A stretch of 27,519 nt of DNA from DASPJL01 sp035628645 (GCA_035628645.1 DASPJL010000020.1:1-27519); one strand, 5' to 3'. Positions 1 to 7,496 are shown, counted from the stretch's first letter. The notes: generated by a model from the letters alone, not told the origin. Numbers and translations: made by a program.

Positions 1-102
1 ATGATGATAAGCTTCAGCTACTTGTCTTTTAAATGCCTCACTGTACTGGCTACCTGGTAGTTTCTTTTTGTGCGGTCTTCCTTTTAATTTTTGTCCTGAC
101 AT
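1..102 (-). CDS. IS3-like transposase OrfA, N-terminal fragment (cut by window edge)
   Basis: The minus strand reads from an ATG at 102-100 off the left edge for 34 codons. The product begins MSGQKLKGRPHKKKLPGS and continues with a YSEAFKRQVAEAY segment. A basic N-terminus followed by a '[YF]-x-x-[EA]-F-K-x-x-[AV]-V' helix is typical of the helix-turn-helix start of OrfA proteins of IS3-family insertion sequences, which bind the element's ends. Only the first 34 residues are visible, so the family rests on this short motif and on the terminal-repeat-like sequence just upstream. It could instead be another small HTH transposase. Whether the element is intact cannot be judged from this window. 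Confidence 0.6.
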   Translation of the reverse strand, partial: MSGQKLKGRPHKKKLPGSQYSEAFKRQVAEAYHH

Positions 103-141
103 TTGTTTACATCTTTTGTAAACCTATTTCAGGACGAGACA
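1..141 (-). mobile_element. End of an insertion sequence, probably IS3 family
   Basis: Read on the minus strand, the sequence upstream of the transposase start begins TGTCTCGTCCTGAAATAGG at 141 and leads in about 40 bp to the ATG at 102. A TG-starting terminal repeat a few tens of bp before orfA is the expected left-end layout of IS3-family elements. An internal inverted repeat GTTTAC (105-110) / GTAAAC (118-123) lies in this end. The other end and the target duplication are outside the window, so the boundary at 141 is inferred. Confidence 0.45.
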
Positions 142-484
142 GCTTCTTCCAAAATTAAAATACATTCGTTCCGCTTTGCTCCATGATAGGCCAAAGAGCA
201 ATGGAAGAAAGTGGTCTCTTAGGTGCTTCTTAGGATTTGCTTAAAGACTCCTTTGCCCCTATGTCTCAGGGAAAAAGGGTAAAACGACAGCCAACTTAAC
301 AGCCACGGGTTCGAAGCATCAGCTGCCGTGGCAGTATTTGTAGCTTCATCCATTGACCATGACATTACCTTGGATGCATGCTCATCGCTGATATCCGAAT
401 GCTTTTTAACTCTATTTAACCAACCTTAACTCCCGTTAACTTTTTCCTGTTGAATTCATAATTATTTTCGGGGCTGAAACTCTA
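142..484. other. Gene-free spacer between the IS end and the hydrolase gene
   Basis: I find no convincing reading frame on either strand in these 343 bp. Visible structures are a 7-bp inverted repeat GCCACGG (302-308) / CCGTGGC (326-332) and, close to the downstream gene, the TTAAC array annotated separately. No canonical TAnnTTTG promoter element with a correctly spaced TTG was found before the gene at 485. Confidence 0.6.
406..440 (+). promoter_or_regulatory. Four TTAAC direct repeats at exact 10-bp period
   Basis: TTAAC occurs at 406-410, 416-420, 426-430 and 436-440, each separated by 5 unrelated bases, so all four copies lie on the same face of the helix. The block ends 44 bp before the ATG of the hydrolase at 485. 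Phased direct repeats upstream of a gene without a recognisable vegetative promoter suggest an activator or oligomeric regulator site. The factor is unknown. Confidence 0.45.
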
Positions 485-1420
485 ATGATTATGAAAACAA
501 CCAAAACACTCGCATTATTAATTCTCCTTTTCATCACTCCATTTATTGGGATTAGCCAGAATTTTGAAAAGATCACGCTTGATAGTTCGGATCCCACAAA
601 TTACTACCTTGTTGTAAAGCCAAGCGCTCAGGTGAGAGGCGTGATGGTTTTGTTGCCAGGATTTGGTGGAGTTCCCGAAAATATTTTCCCTGAAACGAAA
701 CTGCATAATACTGCCTATGTTAACGGAATAATGACTGTGGCTTTAGGTGTTGGGAACAAGGTTTATGCTGATAAACCAGTTGTGGATAAAATAAACAATG
801 TTTTAAAAGATGTGGTAACAAGATTTTCCGTTTCACCGGAAAACTTTGTAATGGGAGGATTCTCTGCCGGAGGAACTATTTCATTAAGATATGTCCAATT
901 ATCCGTCGAAAAGCCAGCAGAATTTCCTGTAAAGTTTAAAGGCGTTTTCACTGTAGATTCTCCAATTGATTTGGTAGATATTTTTAAATATTTCGAAAGG
1001 GAATTGGAAAAGAATTTTTCTGATGCCGGAGTAAATGAAGCAAAGTTTGTAAAAGATATTATGCTTCGGGAAATCGGATCACCTACAACAGATCTTGAAG
1101 CATATAAAAAGCTGACTCCTTTTTATAAAGAAAATGAAGGCTATGGCAATGAAAAGTTTTTAAAAGATATTGCGGTAAGGGCATACCATGATATAGACGT
1201 TAGCTGGCAACATAATAACCGAAGAAGAAGTTTGTACGATTGTAATTGCCTGAACAGCTCAGAAATGATTAACAGATTAATGTTAATGGGAAATGAACGG
1301 GCAGAATTTATTCAGTCTAAAACCAGGGGAATCCGAAGTTCAGGACAACAGCATCCTCATTCCTGGTCTATAGTAGACGAAGTGGAAGCGATTCAATGGA
1401 TGGATAAGCTTTTTAATTAA
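485..1420 (+). CDS. Exported alpha/beta-hydrolase (esterase-like)
   Basis: 311 residues. An N-terminal hydrophobic stretch (about residues 8-22) followed by GISQ looks like a Sec signal peptide cleaved near residue 24, placing the protein in the periplasm or outside. The mature part has the alpha/beta-hydrolase pattern: a strand and oxyanion region VMVLLPGFGG (about 54-63), a nucleophile elbow GGFSAGG with Ser127, and a C-terminal HPHSW segment (His290/His292) that could supply the catalytic histidine. Substrate cannot be told; esterase, lipase or peptidase activity are all possible. The ATG at 485 is followed two codons later by another ATG (491), which starts MKTTKTL and is an equally good start. 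It is convergent with yjbQ. The phased TTAAC array lies directly upstream, so this gene is probably specifically regulated. Confidence 0.75.
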   Translation: MIMKTTKTLALLILLFITPFIGISQNFEKITLDSSDPTNYYLVVKPSAQVRGVMVLLPGFGGVPENIFPETKLHNTAYVNGIMTVALGVGNKVYADKPVVDKINNVLKDVVTRFSVSPENFVMGGFSAGGTISLRYVQLSVEKPAEFPVKFKGVFTVDSPIDLVDIFKYFERELEKNFSDAGVNEAKFVKDIMLREIGSPTTDLEAYKKLTPFYKENEGYGNEKFLKDIAVRAYHDIDVSWQHNNRRRSLYDCNCLNSSEMINRLMLMGNERAEFIQSKTRGIRSSGQQHPHSWSIVDEVEAIQWMDKLFN

Positions 1421-1454
1421 CTTTGTTTACTGATAGAAGGCTAACAGCCGACAG

Positions 1455-1874
1455 CTACTCCCCATGAACAGTCAACACCAACTGCCTTTTTCCTCCATGA
1501 TTTCTGTGTTCACAGAGGTATATACCCTGCCAGGCGCCAAGGTTCAGTTGTCCCTGGGTAATCGGAATTGACACTGAGCTTCCCAAAAGGGCGGCTTTAA
1601 TATGGGCAGGCATATCATCTGAACCCTCTGTGGTATGTTGATAGTAAGGAGCATTTTCGGGTACTGTTTTATTGAAATGGCTTTCAAAATCTTTCCTCAC
1701 TGTTCTGTCCGCATTTTCATTGATTGTCAGGCTGGCTGAAGTATGTTGAATAAAAATATGAAGTAATCCTGCTTTAATTTGCCCGATCTCAGGAATTTCT
1801 TTCTCAATCAAATGAGTGATGAGATGAAATCCTCTATCAAAAACTGGCAATTGGATTTCTTTTTGGTAAAACAC
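1455..1874 (-). CDS. yjbQ: YjbQ family protein (UPF0047; secondary thiamine-phosphate synthase-like)
   Basis: 139 residues, the normal length of the UPF0047/YjbQ family. The diagnostic blocks are all present in order: HTSASLTINENAD near residue 45, EGSDDMPAHIKAALLGSS in the middle, and LNLGAWQGIYLCEHRNHGG near the C-terminus. Family members are small trimeric proteins with weak thiamine-phosphate synthase activity in E. coli, but their physiological role is not established. The start is GTG (1874-1872), because no in-frame ATG precedes the conserved region. It is convergent with the hydrolase and divergent from the MORN-repeat gene. Only the family assignment is secure. Confidence 0.93.
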   Translation of the reverse strand: MFYQKEIQLPVFDRGFHLITHLIEKEIPEIGQIKAGLLHIFIQHTSASLTINENADRTVRKDFESHFNKTVPENAPYYQHTTEGSDDMPAHIKAALLGSSVSIPITQGQLNLGAWQGIYLCEHRNHGGKRQLVLTVHGE

Positions 1875-1965
1875 GGTTATTAAGTTAATTTGAGCGTTAG
1901 GTTGCGGTGAAAAGTTTTAGAATAAATTCACATGCTAATTTAAGCAATTGCTAAAAACAATTTCG

Positions 1966-1980
1966 TTTCTAAATTAGAAA
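1966..1980. promoter_or_regulatory. Perfect inverted repeat in a divergent promoter region
   Basis: TTTCTAA-A-TTAGAAA is a perfect 7-bp dyad around one central base. It lies between the divergent starts of yjbQ (1874) and the MORN-repeat gene (2037/2067). This is the typical size and place of an operator for a dimeric regulator, but AT-rich sequence makes chance dyads common. Confidence 0.25.
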
Positions 1981-2036
1981 TAATCACGGAGATAACAGAG
2001 GTTACTCGAAGAGCATTAAGATAACTCAAGTAATCT

Positions 2037-3464
2037 ATGATCATAACAAATTTAACACCTTTAAAAATGTATAAAATAGTCTTGATATATCTAAGCAAAA
2101 TATTCTCGGGGAGGCCCCTCAAACCTCAAACCCAAAACCTCATAGCCCAAGCCTCCCTACTGCTTATTTTATTATTTGCCTTTTTTCCGGCCACGCCTTA
2201 TGCCCAGAGTTTAACGGAGATCAGAACTTATCATGACTCTACAAACACACTTTTAAAAGAAAAGTATTATGTGGTTAATAAGGACAGCAGTCAGGTGGAG
2301 GGGGCTTATCTCCGGTATTATCCCAGTGGCGAAATTTCAGCTAAGGCGCTCTTTCACCAGGGGAAAAAGGACAGCCTTTATACAGAATATTATGAGAATG
2401 GAACGGTAAAAAGAATAATAGGCTTCGATGAGGACATAAAAAGCGGACCTTTTGTCGTGTACAATGAAAAAGGAAACATCATTCAAAAAGGCGCTTATCT
2501 GAGTGACCAGTTAAACGATACTTTAATCACCTACTACCAGGACGGAAGGGTCAGGAAGATAGGAAAGTTCCTCAACGATAACCCGGATGGATTGATTACG
2601 GAATATTATCCTGATGGAAAAGTGAAGCAGCTCATTCAATATTCGGACGGAAAACAAAATGGCGTTACCAAAACATACTTTGACAATGGTAATCTTCAAA
2701 CAGAAGCAATGTTTAAGGACGGTGTGGTGAACGGTTATTTCAAAACCTATTATCCAAATAGTCAGCTTGAAACGGAATCTTTAATGACAGATGGGAAGCG
2801 CACCGGTACATTTAAAACTTATTCTCCTGAAGGTAAATTGCTTGCAGAAGGAAGTTATACGGATGGCCAGATGAATGGGCCGAATAAAGGATATTATGAA
2901 AGCGGGAAACTGAAGCACGAGTTTTATTATAATAAGGGGTATAGAAAGGGCATTAATACCATTTATTATGAATCCGGGGGGATTAAGGAGAAAATAAAAT
3001 ATGACAACCAGGAAAAAGACAGGCAGATTTCAGAATATGATGAAAAAGGAAATCTGGTAAAGCGACAGGAATTTACCAATAACGCGCCTTCAGGTACGTG
3101 GAAAACTTATTATCCAAACGGCAAGCCTCAATCAGTCGAAAGTTACGTAAACGGAAAAATCTCAGGAAAAAGGAACACTTTCTATGAAGATGGAAGCATA
3201 AAAAGCGAGGAATTTTTTGAAAATGGAAAACAAAGCGGGCTTTCAAAAGTTTTTGATCCAAACGGAAATGTTATTGAGGAAATTACGTATACAATGGGGA
3301 GAAAAAACGGCCCTTATAAGTCTTACCACGAGAAAGGAAAGCTAAAATCAGAAGGAAGTTTTAGAAATGGAAAAGAGACAGGTAAATGGAACTTTTATAA
3401 TAGTGAAGGGAAAATTGAACGATCAAAGATTTACAAAAACGGGGAAGAAGTAAATTCTAATTAA
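2037..3464 (+). CDS. Secreted MORN_2/YwqK-type repeat protein
   Basis: 475 residues. An N-terminal hydrophobic segment (LLLILLFAFFPATPYAQS, about 41-58) is a signal peptide. The rest consists almost entirely of about 16 repeats of 22-24 residues with the pattern YY.[ND]G.[LIV]K....[FY].[ND]GK..G, for example YYPDGKVKQ, YFDNGNLQT, YYESGKLKH and FYEDGSIKS. This is the MORN_2 repeat (PF07661) found in 'YwqK family antitoxin' proteins. That label comes from a Bacillus toxin-immunity pair, and no toxin is visible here, so a structural or protein-binding role in the envelope is more likely. The signal peptide would be long from the ATG at 2037; the internal ATG at 2067 (MYKIVLIYL) gives a more usual length and may be the true start. 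A weak AACCA/TGGTT hairpin overlaps the stop. Confidence 0.8.
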   Translation: MIITNLTPLKMYKIVLIYLSKIFSGRPLKPQTQNLIAQASLLLILLFAFFPATPYAQSLTEIRTYHDSTNTLLKEKYYVVNKDSSQVEGAYLRYYPSGEISAKALFHQGKKDSLYTEYYENGTVKRIIGFDEDIKSGPFVVYNEKGNIIQKGAYLSDQLNDTLITYYQDGRVRKIGKFLNDNPDGLITEYYPDGKVKQLIQYSDGKQNGVTKTYFDNGNLQTEAMFKDGVVNGYFKTYYPNSQLETESLMTDGKRTGTFKTYSPEGKLLAEGSYTDGQMNGPNKGYYESGKLKHEFYYNKGYRKGINTIYYESGGIKEKIKYDNQEKDRQISEYDEKGNLVKRQEFTNNAPSGTWKTYYPNGKPQSVESYVNGKISGKRNTFYEDGSIKSEEFFENGKQSGLSKVFDPNGNVIEEITYTMGRKNGPYKSYHEKGKLKSEGSFRNGKETGKWNFYNSEGKIERSKIYKNGEEVNSN

Positions 3465-3652
3465 CCATTCATGGTTTTGAAATGCAGATGAACTCAGTAT
3501 GTTAACCTCGCGATCGCTTCATCAAACTTATTCCACATGAAGTATTTGTATAGCCGGAAAGAGTTAAGTCGCAGGAGATTCGGTAAGTATAGTCCGGACA
3601 TTTCAGTTCTTCGTTTAAAATTTCACATTCATAATTCAAAATCCTGAATGAA

Positions 3653-3679
3653 TTGCTACTTTTATTTTTATTAATTTTG
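3653..3679 (+). promoter_or_regulatory. Bacteroidota-type promoter of purC
   Basis: TTG at 3653-3655 and a perfect TAnnTTTG element (TAATTTTG, 3672-3679) are separated by 16 bp, slightly short of the usual spacing. The predicted transcription start is about 8-12 bases before the purC ATG at 3695. This TTG should not be mistaken for a start codon. Confidence 0.55.
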
Positions 3680-3694
3680 CCTTTTTATATCAGA

Positions 3695-4627
3695 ATGCAA
3701 GCAATAAATACAACCAATTACAACTTTAAAGGACAAACAGGTTTTTATAGAGGAAAAGTAAGGGACGTTTACTTTTTTGATGACAAACTGGTCGTCATTG
3801 CCTCTGACAGGATTTCTGCTTTTGATGTCGTATTGCCCCGACCAATACCATTTAAAGGTCAGGTTTTGAATCAAATAGCTGCTAAATTTCTGCAGGAAAC
3901 CAGGGATATAGTTCCCAATTGGCTTGAGCTTGTACCTGATCCAAATGTATCTATCGGAAAAAGGTGCGAACCTTTTGCGGTTGAAATAGTTATAAGAGGA
4001 TATTTATCCGGGCATGCGTGGAGAGAATATAAGTCCGGTAAAAGGATCTTATGCGGCGTGCCGCTTCCTGAAGGGTTGAAAGAAAGCGACAAACTTCCGT
4101 CGCCAATCATCACTCCCTCAACAAAAGCTGCGGAGGGACATGACGAAGATATCTCCAGGGAAGATATCTTGAAAAATGGTTTGGTAAGTGAAGAGGATTA
4201 TTCAATTATGGAAAAGTATGCCCATGCCTTGTTTCAAAGAGGAAGTGAAATTGCAAAAAAGAATGGCTTAATCCTGGTGGATACGAAATATGAATTTGGA
4301 AAAAAAGACGGGAAAATCTTTTTAATTGATGAAGTACACACTCCAGATTCTTCAAGGTATTTTTACTCAGAGGGTTATGAAGAAAGGCAGAAAAAAGGTG
4401 AGCCGCAAAGACAACTTTCTAAGGAGTTTGTACGTCAATGGCTCATTGAAAATAATTTTCAGGGAAAAGAAGGGCAGGTAGTTCCGGAAATGACAGATGA
4501 AATAGTAAATATGATTTCTGAACGTTATATTGAACTTTATGAAAAGGCAACCGGTGAAAAATTTCTAAAAGGAGATACTGAAAATTTGGAAAAGAGAATT
4601 GAAAAGAACATATTAAACTACTTATAG
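3695..4627 (+). CDS. purC: Phosphoribosylaminoimidazole-succinocarboxamide synthase
   Basis: 310 residues from the ATG at 3695. SAICAR synthetase joins CAIR and aspartate with ATP in de novo purine synthesis in the cytosol. The N-terminal YRGKVRDVYFF strand/ATP-binding region, the first signature around CEPFAVEIVIRGYLSGHAW, and the second signature LVDTKYEFGKK followed by IDEVHTPDSSRY are all intact. The length matches the longer SAICAR synthetase type usual in Bacteroidota. The open frame reaches back to a TTG at 3653, but that extension is hydrophobic, absent from the family, and coincides with the promoter elements, so I use 3695. The STAS gene begins 24 bp after the stop on the same strand, suggesting cotranscription. 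Confidence 0.95.
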   Translation: MQAINTTNYNFKGQTGFYRGKVRDVYFFDDKLVVIASDRISAFDVVLPRPIPFKGQVLNQIAAKFLQETRDIVPNWLELVPDPNVSIGKRCEPFAVEIVIRGYLSGHAWREYKSGKRILCGVPLPEGLKESDKLPSPIITPSTKAAEGHDEDISREDILKNGLVSEEDYSIMEKYAHALFQRGSEIAKKNGLILVDTKYEFGKKDGKIFLIDEVHTPDSSRYFYSEGYEERQKKGEPQRQLSKEFVRQWLIENNFQGKEGQVVPEMTDEIVNMISERYIELYEKATGEKFLKGDTENLEKRIEKNILNYL

Positions 4628-4651
4628 TTAACCTAATAAAATATTTCAGTT

Positions 4652-5029
4652 ATGAAATACTCTGTTGATAAACAAGAAAAATATACGTTGATCCAGCTTA
4701 ACGAAGAAAAATTGGATACTACACTGGCTCCCAAGCTTAAAAGCGAGTTGGTTACCTTTAATGCAGAAGGAACAAGAAATCTTATTCTTGACCTGTCTAA
4801 AGTGAAATATTGCGATAGTTCAGGGCTTAGCGCTTTATTGGTGGCAAACAGATTATGTCAGGAGTCTGATGGCGTTCTGGTTTTATCCGGAGTTAGAGAC
4901 CATGTACTTAAACTAATTAAAATTTCCCAGCTTGAATCTGTGTTCAATCTTCTTCCAACTGTCGAAGAATGCGTAGATGCAATCTTTATGAATGAGATTG
5001 AAAACGATTTAAAAGGAGACGGAGACTAG
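4652..5029 (+). CDS. STAS-domain protein, anti-sigma factor antagonist type
   Basis: 125 residues forming a single STAS domain. It has the SpoIIAA-like pattern: an N-terminal strand (YTLIQLNEEKLDT), LILDLSKVKYCDSSGLSALL with the conserved Ser of DSSGL as the likely phosphorylation site, and a C-terminal helix. Such proteins are switched by serine phosphorylation in partner-switching pathways. No cognate anti-sigma kinase or sigma factor is in this window, and the acidic tail (ENDLKGDGD) is not diagnostic. It sits between purC (24 bp) and rnz (14 bp) on the same strand, so all are probably one transcript. The fold is secure; the regulatory target is unknown. Confidence 0.88.
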   Translation: MKYSVDKQEKYTLIQLNEEKLDTTLAPKLKSELVTFNAEGTRNLILDLSKVKYCDSSGLSALLVANRLCQESDGVLVLSGVRDHVLKLIKISQLESVFNLLPTVEECVDAIFMNEIENDLKGDGD

Positions 5030-5043
5030 CTCCTGGAATTCTA

Positions 5044-5991
5044 TTGGTTTTTGAAGTAAAAATATTAGGCTCAAGCAGTGCAACTCCAACTTTAAATAGA
5101 AATCAGAGTTGTCAACTTCTAAACATAAACCAACAGTTTTTTTTACTTGATTGTGGAGAAGGCGCTCAAATTCAACTTCTCAGAAGTAAAATTAAAATTC
5201 ATAAAATAAGCTATATTTTTATAAGTCACCTTCACGGTGACCATTATTTAGGATTATTTGGCTTGATTTCTTCTATGCATTTGCAGGGGAGGTCAAGCCA
5301 TTTAACTATTTTCGGACCGCCCGGTTTGCCTGATATCATTACGTTGCAACTGAAATATTCCGAAACAGTTCTATCCTATCCTGTTACTTTCAAGGAAATT
5401 TCCCCGGATAATCCAGGTGTAATATTAGAAACCGAGGAAGTTTTCGTTGAAAATATTCCGATGAACCATAGAATTCCCTGCAATGGTTTTTTATTCAGGG
5501 AAAAAAGAAAAAGGCAAAGATTAATCAAGGAAAAATTGCCTAAAGGAATCAAAATTTCTGAAATAATAAAACTAAAAGACGGACTGGATATCATTGATCC
5601 AGAGTCTGGGAATGTCCTAAAAAATTCAGACCTGGCCTATCCTCCAAAAAGGAGCCGGTCCTATGCCTATTGTGCAGATACTTTGTTTGATCTGAGTATT
5701 TTGGATCAGATTAAAAATGTTGATCTGCTTTACCATGAGTCTACCTTTTTAAGCGACCTGCACGAAAGAGCGAAGAAAACACATCACTGCACTGCCGCAC
5801 AAGCAGCGACCATGGCAAAAATGGCCAATGCAGGGCAATTAATAATTGGTCATTTTTCTACCAGATATAATAATCTTTTACCTTTATTAGAAGAGGCAAA
5901 AGCTGTTTTTGAAAATACTTACCTTGCCATTGAAGGCGAAACTTTTACAATACCTGACGAATTAGAATCGTGGAATCAACCTCAGAAATAG
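5044..5991 (+). CDS. rnz: Ribonuclease Z (tRNA 3'-processing endonuclease)
   Basis: 315 residues, the length of the short bacterial RNase Z/ElaC type. The enzyme removes 3' trailers from pre-tRNAs using two zinc ions. The start block LGSSSATPTLNRNQSC, the metal motif SHLHGDHYLG, NHRIPCNGF, YCADT, and the late His in IIGHFSTRY are all recognisable. No ATG is available: the best start is TTG at 5044, which gives MVFEVKILGSSSATP and aligns with the family's usual N-terminus. It is 14 bp downstream of the STAS stop. Its 3' end overlaps the next gene by 22 bp, indicating translational coupling. Confidence 0.94.
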   Translation: MVFEVKILGSSSATPTLNRNQSCQLLNINQQFFLLDCGEGAQIQLLRSKIKIHKISYIFISHLHGDHYLGLFGLISSMHLQGRSSHLTIFGPPGLPDIITLQLKYSETVLSYPVTFKEISPDNPGVILETEEVFVENIPMNHRIPCNGFLFREKRKRQRLIKEKLPKGIKISEIIKLKDGLDIIDPESGNVLKNSDLAYPPKRSRSYAYCADTLFDLSILDQIKNVDLLYHESTFLSDLHERAKKTHHCTAAQAATMAKMANAGQLIIGHFSTRYNNLLPLLEEAKAVFENTYLAIEGETFTIPDELESWNQPQK

Positions 5992-6719
5992 GCAGTAAAA
6001 AAAAGGATAACTTATATATTATCCTATGTTCCATCTTTATAACAAACGCAGTACTTGCTGAAATTATCGGTGTCAAGATTTTTTCTTTTGAAAGAACGAT
6101 AGGTGTCTCTCCGGCTCAAATTCAGATTTATAAGGATTACGTCCTAGATTTTAATCTTACAGCCGGTGTTGTCATATGGCCGTTTGTCTTCATTTTTACC
6201 GATGTTATCAATGAGTATTTTGGTAGGAAAGGGGTAAGGAAAATTAGTATAATTACCGCTGTTCTAATTTGCTATGTCTTCTTTATTGTCTGGACGGTGA
6301 CCGAACTTGAGCCTGCTCAATTTTGGTTGGATATCAATTCAAAGGATGACCAGGGAAATCCTTTTAATGTCGATTTTGCTTTTAATCGCGTGTTAATGCA
6401 AGGCATGGGGATTATGGTGGGTTCTGTGACCGCCTTTTTGGTTGGTCAATTGCTTGATGCGTGGGTTTTTCACAGACTTAAGACAATCACCGGAAGCAAG
6501 ATGATCTGGCTCAGGGCTACTGGCTCTACTATGATCTCTCAGTTTATAGACAGCTTTCTCGTATTGTTTATTGCTTTTTATTTTTTTAGCAATTGGCCCA
6601 TAGAGCAAGTAATTTCAGTTGGAGTTATTAATTATATATATAAAGTGGGAGCTGCCATTCTGCTTACTCCTCTGCTTTATCTTGCGCATTACCTCATTGA
6701 TGGGTATTTAAAGAAATAA
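5970..6719 (+). CDS. yhhQ: Queuosine precursor transporter (YhhQ/QPTR, DUF165)
   Basis: 249 residues, an integral inner-membrane protein with about six hydrophobic segments (roughly 14-37, 60-82, 89-109, 141-167, 188-206, 214-244). The FIFTDVINEYFGRKGVRK segment and ISQFIDSFLVLFIAFY are characteristic of the YhhQ/DUF165 family, which imports preQ0/preQ1 for queuosine tRNA modification. The insertion DINSKDDQGNPFNVDF between segments 3 and 4 is common in Bacteroidota members. The start is GTG at 5970, inside the end of rnz (22-bp overlap); no ATG exists before the first membrane segment. Being coupled to RNase Z ties it to tRNA maturation. It converges on the trmH-like gene with a 9-bp gap. 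Confidence 0.9.
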   Translation: MESTSEIGSKKKDNLYIILCSIFITNAVLAEIIGVKIFSFERTIGVSPAQIQIYKDYVLDFNLTAGVVIWPFVFIFTDVINEYFGRKGVRKISIITAVLICYVFFIVWTVTELEPAQFWLDINSKDDQGNPFNVDFAFNRVLMQGMGIMVGSVTAFLVGQLLDAWVFHRLKTITGSKMIWLRATGSTMISQFIDSFLVLFIAFYFFSNWPIEQVISVGVINYIYKVGAAILLTPLLYLAHYLIDGYLKK

Positions 6720-6728
6720 CGATTTTTA

Positions 6729-7478
6729 TTAGCTTTTTCTTTTCATGTTGTCCAACACAATAGCTGTTGCTATTGCCACATTTAAGGATTCAGCCGTCCC
6801 AAAGTTTGGGATCGTAATTTTTTCATTTATGTAGTGCTCTATTTCTTTACTTATTCCTGAAGACTCGTTGCCCATTACTATGAATCCTGAATCAGGAAAC
6901 TCGTAGTTATGGATATTTTTTCCGTTCATGAAAGCTCCAATTAGCATAGGAGGATTTCTCAGCGTTGAGAGGTATTCGATCAGATCGGTGTAAAAGATAT
7001 TTATCCTTGTAAAGGATCCCATTGTCGAAGAAATGACTTTAGGATTATAAAAATCAACGCAGTCACGGGAGCAAATGATCTTTTTTATTCCATACCAGTC
7101 GGCGATTCTTATTATTGTACCCAGGTTTCCCGGATCTTTTACCTCGTCAAGCATTAATCCGAATTCATTTTTTTCAAGAGATAAAAATTCTGCTGGCTTC
7201 ACATTGACGACCGCAATTGCGGCATTGTTAGTAGAAAAGGTACCCACACCTTCCAACGCTTCTTCTTTTACAATTTCAATAATATTTTTGCAGTTAGTAA
7301 GTTGAATAGAATGTTCTTCATGGAAAGAGGCGGTACAGAAAATAGCTTTAATTTTGAAATCAGAATTTAATAATTCAAGCACACTTTTTGCACCTTCAAC
7401 CAGAAATAAACCTTCTTTGGTCCGAAACTTTTTAATTTGTAATGATTTGATCAACTTTAGCCAGCTTTTCGAGATCAT
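6729..7478 (-). CDS. TrmH/SpoU-family RNA 2'-O-methyltransferase
   Basis: 249 residues. An N-terminal substrate-binding domain (KFRTKEGLFLVEGAKSVLELL) is followed by the SPOUT knot. The three SpoU motifs are present: LDEVKDPGNLGTIIRIADWYG, FIVMGNESSGIS, and IPNFGTAESLNVAIATAIVLDNM. These enzymes use S-adenosylmethionine to methylate ribose 2'-OH of rRNA or tRNA. The closest general type is the RlmB/TrmH 'RNA methyltransferase' group; the exact nucleotide is unknown. The motif reads IPNFGTAESLN where many family members have IPM.G...SLN. It begins with ATG 18 bp from the divergent tamL start and converges with yhhQ. Confidence 0.92.
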   Translation of the reverse strand: MISKSWLKLIKSLQIKKFRTKEGLFLVEGAKSVLELLNSDFKIKAIFCTASFHEEHSIQLTNCKNIIEIVKEEALEGVGTFSTNNAAIAVVNVKPAEFLSLEKNEFGLMLDEVKDPGNLGTIIRIADWYGIKKIICSRDCVDFYNPKVISSTMGSFTRINIFYTDLIEYLSTLRNPPMLIGAFMNGKNIHNYEFPDSGFIVMGNESSGISKEIEHYINEKITIPNFGTAESLNVAIATAIVLDNMKRKS

Positions 7479-7496
7479 TTTTCCAGTGTCAGTAGT

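Noticed and set aside
307..317. GGGTTCGAAGC resembling a tRNA T-loop
   Set aside because: No acceptor stem, anticodon stem or D-arm can be built around it; the flanking dyad does not fit a cloverleaf.
2037..3464. Toxin-antitoxin system suggested by the YwqK family name
   Set aside because: Protein is exported and no toxin-like ORF is adjacent.
3510..3517. GCGATCGC palindrome
   Set aside because: A single 8-bp palindrome with no second copy or context; probably a chance or methylation-type site.
3653..3694. Hydrophobic TTG-started N-terminal extension of PurC
   Set aside because: Absent from the SAICAR synthetase family and coincides with a promoter; the ATG at 3695 gives the expected N-terminus.
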